From Hyphomicrobium sp. (lineage in GTDB: Bacteria > Pseudomonadota > Alphaproteobacteria > Rhizobiales > Hyphomicrobiaceae), in contig JASBSU010000017.1 in assembly GCA_030148725.1 (NCBI GenBank), forward strand, positions 1 to 56,648: DNA of 56,648 bases, read 5' to 3'. This document shows positions 53,311 through 56,648 of the stretch, piece by piece. The position numbers were made by a program, and so were the translations under genes. The notes beneath the pieces were generated by a model. That model had not been told where the DNA came from, did no database searches, and saw only the letters and a program-made list of their open reading frames with translations. Within the stretch, counting starts at the first letter, position 1. Every line of letters begins with the position of its first letter.

Positions 53311-54060
53311 TCAGATGCAGCGTCCGCCGTCGACCTCGAGGGCGACGCCGGTGATGAACGATGATGCCGGGTCGGCAAGGAACAGCGCTGCATTGGCAAT
53401 GTCCGGCGGCCGCGACAGCCGACCGAGCGGAATGCCGGCGAGGAACTTGGCGCGATTTTCCGGGGTATCCGACATACCCATGAACTGCGTGAGCATGCCC
53501 GTCTCGCCCATCACTGGGTTTATGGCGTTGACGCGGATGTTCTTGGAGGCGAGTTCAGCGGCCATGGATTTGGTCAGCGTGATCACCGCGCCCTTCGACC
53601 CATTGTACCAGGTCAAGCCAGGACGCGGACGCAGACCGGCAGTGGACGCGATATTGATGATCGAGCCGCCCCCGCGTTTTTCGATCTTCGGCACCGCGGC
53701 GATCGTCGACAGGTAGATCGACTTCACGTTCACCGCGTAGATGCGGTCGAACTCGCCTTCGCTGACCTCCATGAGAGATCGGTTGCGGTGCGTAATGCCG
53801 GCATTGTTCACGACAATGTCGAGGCCGCCAAAAGCTTCGATCGCGGTGCGAACCATGGCATCGACGTCGGCCTTCTGCGAGACGTCGGCGCGCACGGAGA
53901 TCATGCGATCACCGTAGCCGGAGCTGAGAGCGCGGACACCTTCGCCGTTGATATCCGCTGCGACGACGCTTGCGCCCTGGAGCGCGAACAACTCGGCGAT
54001 GCCGCGGCCAAAGCCTGAGGCCGCGCCCGTGACGATCGCGACCTTGCCGGAAAGCTTCAT
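53311..54060 (-). CDS. Short-chain dehydrogenase/reductase (SDR), FabG-like
   Basis: A 249-residue Rossmann-fold oxidoreductase. Cofactor motif TGAASGFGRGI near residues 11-21, NNAG near 85, catalytic Ser in IINIASTAGL and Tyr-x3-Lys in WYNGSKGA. Acidic Asp after the second strand (VVAADINGEG) favours NAD over NADP. The substrate is unknown; sequence resembles 3-oxoacyl-ACP reductase or gluconate-type dehydrogenases. ATG 54060 is chosen because AGGTGAG precedes it; a GTG four codons upstream is in frame. A 33-base gap links it to pheA upstream, so they may be co-transcribed. Confidence 0.92.
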   Translation of the reverse strand: MKLSGKVAIVTGAASGFGRGIAELFALQGASVVAADINGEGVRALSSGYGDRMISVRADVSQKADVDAMVRTAIEAFGGLDIVVNNAGITHRNRSLMEVSEGEFDRIYAVNVKSIYLSTIAAVPKIEKRGGGSIINIASTAGLRPRPGLTWYNGSKGAVITLTKSMAAELASKNIRVNAINPVMGETGMLTQFMGMSDTPENRAKFLAGIPLGRLSRPPDIANAALFLADPASSFITGVALEVDGGRCI

Positions 54061-54093
54061 GCTCGCACTCACCTGATTGGCGTTTTCGTTTTT

Positions 54094-55029
54094 CTACAGG
54101 CGGCGCACAGGCATCTTGCCTTCCGCGGCGAGGCGCGCGGCTTCGGCTCGGTAGGGGCTGGCGCGATACGTACCCAACACCTTCTTCTCGGAGGAGAAGA
54201 AGGACAATTCCTCCAACGCCAGTCGCACCAACCGGTCGGCGGGATGGCCCTCGATGTCGGCATAGAACATCGTCGCGTTGAAGGTGCCTTCGAGCTGATA
54301 GCTCTCCAGCTTCGTCATGTTGACGCCATTGGTCGCGAAGCCGCCAAGCGCCTTATAGAGCGCGGCCGGGACGTTGCGGACGCGGAAAATGAAGGTGGTG
54401 ACGACCGGGCCTTCATCGGGCTCGGCATCGTCGACCTCGGCGGAGAGCACCACGAAGCGCGTGGTGTTGTGGGCTTCGTCCTCGATGTCGTTGGCGAGAA
54501 TTTCGAGACCGTAAATCTCGGCCGCAAGCGATGAAGCGATGGCGGCGAGCGCCGGATCCTTGGCTTCCGAAACGATGCGTGCAGACCCGGCTGTGTCCGC
54601 TTCAGGCACCGGCTTCAGTCCGAGCTGGATGAGCTTGCGGCGACACTGGCCCAGAGCCTGCGTGTGGCTCAAGACGCGCTTGACGGTGTCGAGGGTGGCG
54701 CCTTTCGCAGCCAGCAGCTGGTGGCGTACGCGCAAGAAGTGCTCGCCAACGATGTAGAGATCGGCGTCCGGCAGCAGGTGGTGGATGTCGGCGACGCGTC
54801 CGGCGACCGAATTCTCGATCGGGATCATCGCGAGGCGCGCCTCGCCAGCCTTCACGGCCTGCAATGCGTCCTCGAAGGTCGGGCAGGCCACGGCCTCCAT
54901 GTCGGGGAACGCCTCGCGGCAGGCGAGATGCGAGTTCGCGCCGGGCTCGCCCTGGTAGACGATGCGCTCGCTGGCGGGTCTCGAAGAGGCGGTATCAGCC
55001 GCGGAGGTCGGGCCGGAGGAGTTCGACAT
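54094..55029 (-). CDS. pheA: Prephenate dehydratase
   Basis: Converts prephenate to phenylpyruvate in phenylalanine synthesis; cytoplasmic. The 311 residues hold the dehydratase domain (about 20-200: YQGEPGANSHLA, MIPIENSVAGRV, LSHTQALGQC and the catalytic NTTRFVVLS) and an ACT regulatory domain (about 215-295: TFIFRVRNVPAALYKALGGFATNGVNMTKLESY) that binds phenylalanine for feedback control. There is no chorismate mutase domain. The first 20 residues are Ser/Ala-rich and may be disordered. It is followed upstream by kdsB after 68 bases; pheA next to kdsB and a CycM-like cytochrome is a common order in Hyphomicrobiales. Confidence 0.95.
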   Translation of the reverse strand: MSNSSGPTSAADTASSRPASERIVYQGEPGANSHLACREAFPDMEAVACPTFEDALQAVKAGEARLAMIPIENSVAGRVADIHHLLPDADLYIVGEHFLRVRHQLLAAKGATLDTVKRVLSHTQALGQCRRKLIQLGLKPVPEADTAGSARIVSEAKDPALAAIASSLAAEIYGLEILANDIEDEAHNTTRFVVLSAEVDDAEPDEGPVVTTFIFRVRNVPAALYKALGGFATNGVNMTKLESYQLEGTFNATMFYADIEGHPADRLVRLALEELSFFSSEKKVLGTYRASPYRAEAARLAAEGKMPVRRL

Positions 55030-55097
55030 GAGGTGCTAGCGTAATAAAGGAGCCTTGCCTCTGCGCGATGGGTGGCGCGCGGCGGCTCGCTCGGCGT

Positions 55098-55835
55098 TCA
55101 GGTGGCCCCCAGAAGGCGCCGGGCCCGCTCGAGGTCGGCCGGAGTATCGACACCGAGTGGAACAGTGTCAACGACGGTCACGTCGATGCGCATGCCGGCT
55201 TCAAGGGCCCGCAACTGCTCCAGTTTTTCCCGCTTTTCGAGTGGCGAAGGTTGCAGCGACACGAAGCGCCCCAGGGCTTCGCGGCGATACGCGTAGATGC
55301 CGATGTGGTGGTAGAGGGGGCCGTCGCCGTAAGGCGCCGTGGCGCGCGTGAAGTAGAGGGCGCGCAGGCGTCCCGTCTGGGGAAGAGGCGAGCCGACCAC
55401 CTTCACGACGTTGGGGTTGGTCTTTTCCTCCTCGACGTCGATCTCGGCGGCAAGGGTTGCGATGTCCGGCCCGGGTTCGGAGAGGGGCGCCGCGCACGCT
55501 TCGATGAGCCGGGGCTCGAGCGTCGGCAGGTCGCCCTGCAGGTTGACAATGATGCTCGCGCGGGCGCCCGGATCGATGGCCTCGATCGCCTCGAAAATGC
55601 GATCGGAGCCGGAGGCATGATCGTCGCGGGTCATCACGGCTTCGCCACCGACGGCTGTCACGGCCGCAACCACATCGCTCGAATCGGTTGCAACAACGAC
55701 CCGGCCGAGGTTGGCAGCCGCAGCCCGGCGCCAGACCTGGACGATCATCGGTTCGCCCGCGATGTCGAGCATCGGCTTGCCCGGCAGGCGCGTCGCCTGC
55801 ATCCGTGCGGGGATCACGATCAGCGTATTGGGCAC
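55098..55835 (-). CDS. kdsB: 3-deoxy-manno-octulosonate cytidylyltransferase
   Basis: Makes CMP-KDO for lipopolysaccharide inner core. The 245-residue length is standard. The nucleotide-binding opening [33 protein letters not shown], and [12 protein letters not shown]-type motif (here [10 protein letters not shown]) are visible, as are the late [12 protein letters not shown]-like strand ([14 protein letters not shown]) and the C-terminal [15 protein letters not shown]. The GTG at 55835 has AAAGG upstream; an open extension to 56093 runs through the promoter of the divergent cytochrome gene and is rejected. Possibly in one operon with pheA. Confidence 0.95.
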   Translation of the reverse strand: MPNTLIVIPARMQATRLPGKPMLDIAGEPMIVQVWRRAAAANLGRVVVATDSSDVVAAVTAVGGEAVMTRDDHASGSDRIFEAIEAIDPGARASIIVNLQGDLPTLEPRLIEACAAPLSEPGPDIATLAAEIDVEEEKTNPNVVKVVGSPLPQTGRLRALYFTRATAPYGDGPLYHHIGIYAYRREALGRFVSLQPSPLEKREKLEQLRALEAGMRIDVTVVDTVPLGVDTPADLERARRLLGAT

Positions 55836-55986
55836 TGGAGCACCTTTTGAGGGTCGCGGGCGAGGCAATTGGTCCCGGGCCGACGCACATAGAACGCAGC
55901 CTGGCTCGGTTGCAAGCCAATGCGGAGTTTCTATAGTCGCCCGCAACTGTTCGGCCTGGGCCGGACCAATAATTCGGAGCAGCGGG

Positions 55987-56535
55987 ATGCAACTTGATTC
56001 CTTCGAGCTATCGAAGATCGCGGGCGGCGTGTTGTGCGCACTTCTGGTGATCGTGGGCTTCCGCACGGCTCTCGAAATTGCGTCGCACGGCAAGCCACAC
56101 GAGAAGCCGGGTTACGTTCTGCCGCTGCCCGAGGCTGCCGCGCCGGCTGGTGGCGCTGCCCCGGCTGCCGCTGAGCCCGCCGGTCCCGCGTTCGATGCCA
56201 AGGCCGTCGGCGAAGCTTCCGCATCGGCCGATGTCGCTGCTGGACAAAAGGTTTTCACAAAGTGCGCCGCCTGCCATTCGATCGAGCCCGGCGGCCCGAA
56301 CAAGGTTGGTCCCAACCTCGCAGGCGTCGTCGGGCGGGCCAAGGCAAGCCATGCCGGCTTTAACTATTCGGATGCAATGAAGGCCAAGGGCTCAGAGCAG
56401 TGGACGCCCGAGAACCTCGCCGGCTTCATCCATAACCCCAAGGGATATCTGCCGGGCACGAAGATGCTGTTCCCGGGCATCACCGATTCCGGCGACCTGA
56501 GCAACCTCATTGCCTACCTCGGCTCGGTTAAGTAA
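55987..56535 (+). CDS. cycM: Membrane-anchored c-type cytochrome (CycM/cytochrome c552-like)
   Basis: A 182-residue mono-haem cytochrome held by an uncleaved N-terminal helix (about residues 9-29). An Ala/Pro linker of about 45 residues follows, then a class I cytochrome c domain (about 80-182). The haem site is KCAACHS, and the sixth ligand is Met in GTKMLFPG. CycM-type proteins carry electrons from the bc1 complex to the aa3 oxidase. ATG 55987 has GGAG eight bases upstream. It is divergent from kdsB. Confidence 0.93.
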   Translation: MQLDSFELSKIAGGVLCALLVIVGFRTALEIASHGKPHEKPGYVLPLPEAAAPAGGAAPAAAEPAGPAFDAKAVGEASASADVAAGQKVFTKCAACHSIEPGGPNKVGPNLAGVVGRAKASHAGFNYSDAMKAKGSEQWTPENLAGFIHNPKGYLPGTKMLFPGITDSGDLSNLIAYLGSVK

Positions 56536-56579
56536 GCGACGCGGGCACCGCCCGGGTTTAAAATGACAGCAAGTTAACT

Positions 56580-56614
56580 CGCCCCGAGGTCCAGATTTTG
56601 CGAGGCTCGGGGCG
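56580..56614. terminator. Possible terminator hairpin after the cytochrome gene
   Basis: A 9-bp stem CGCCCCGAG (56580-56588) with CTCGGGGCG (56606-56614) and a 17-base loop, 45 bases beyond the cytochrome stop. No T-run follows, so activity is uncertain. Confidence 0.4.
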
Positions 56615-56648
56615 TTGTCATGTCTTGAAGGTCATGGCGGTGCGCGGT

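Noticed and set aside
1-56648. CRISPR arrays, transposases, prophage genes
   Set aside because: No regularly spaced repeats, no transposase or phage structural motif on either strand.
56634-56648. Possible gene start ATGGCGGTGCGCGGT at the right edge
   Set aside because: Only five codons are visible and the AAGG is too close to the ATG; cannot be supported.

Overview
The window reads as a chromosome segment of a GC-rich alphaproteobacterium of the order Hyphomicrobiales, most likely close to Hyphomicrobium. This is inferred from family content, not from a search: class I lysyl-tRNA synthetase, an alphaproteobacterial TIGR02186 protein next to a TauE/SafE exporter, a PodJ-like polarity protein, a CycM-like membrane cytochrome c, SRP RNA directly upstream of dnaX, and unlinked methylmalonyl-CoA mutase subunits. 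Nearly all of it is dense, ordinary chromosome. There is no prophage, insertion sequence or CRISPR array.

Layout. 1-9.9 kb: methylmalonyl-CoA mutase small subunit, envelope and membrane proteins, MsrA, MepA, a PAS-GAF-GGDEF-EAL protein and a TerB-like protein. 9.9-15.5 kb: LysK, a GmrSD-like DUF262/DUF1524 protein, a DUF952 gene overlapping pyrD, and a small membrane protein. 15.6-20.7 kb: a ligase-associated DEXH helicase overlapping the PdeM phosphoesterase, then the TIGR02186-TauE pair. 20.8-30 kb: a large PodJ-like protein, YjbQ, prolyl iminopeptidase, a DUF4212/sodium symporter pair, MscL, tRNA-Gly(CCC), a two-gene operon of tiny proteins, and MarC. 30-35 kb: HrpB, a DUF1348 protein, and a sulfite-oxidase-like molybdoenzyme with a flavin reductase. 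35-43.6 kb: a GH46 chitosanase convergent with a GH18-like/NodB/GT2 fusion synthase, a single-domain response regulator, LigD, and a second GT2 synthase. 43.7-46.6 kb: an orphan solute-binding protein and a probable phosphate-starvation lipid-remodelling operon (plcP-agt) with a Pho-box-like site. 46.6-56.6 kb: cupin, VanX-like dipeptidase, PEBP, ybaB interrupted by an amber codon, dnaX, SRP RNA, a DUF900 hydrolase, an SDR, PheA, KdsB and cytochrome c.

Functional themes are glycan and lipid envelope chemistry (chitosan/PNAG-like polymer synthesis, deacetylation and cleavage; glycolipid replacement of phospholipids; KDO activation; murein hydrolases) and DNA repair (helicase-PdeM, LigD). The points most worth a second look are the amber codon in ybaB, the trifunctional polysaccharide synthase facing a chitosanase, the plcP-agt operon with its Pho-box-like site, a hairpin that buries the ribosome binding site of the cupin gene, two orphan plus-strand terminators, and the EWVxGYWR small-protein operon beside tRNA-Gly.
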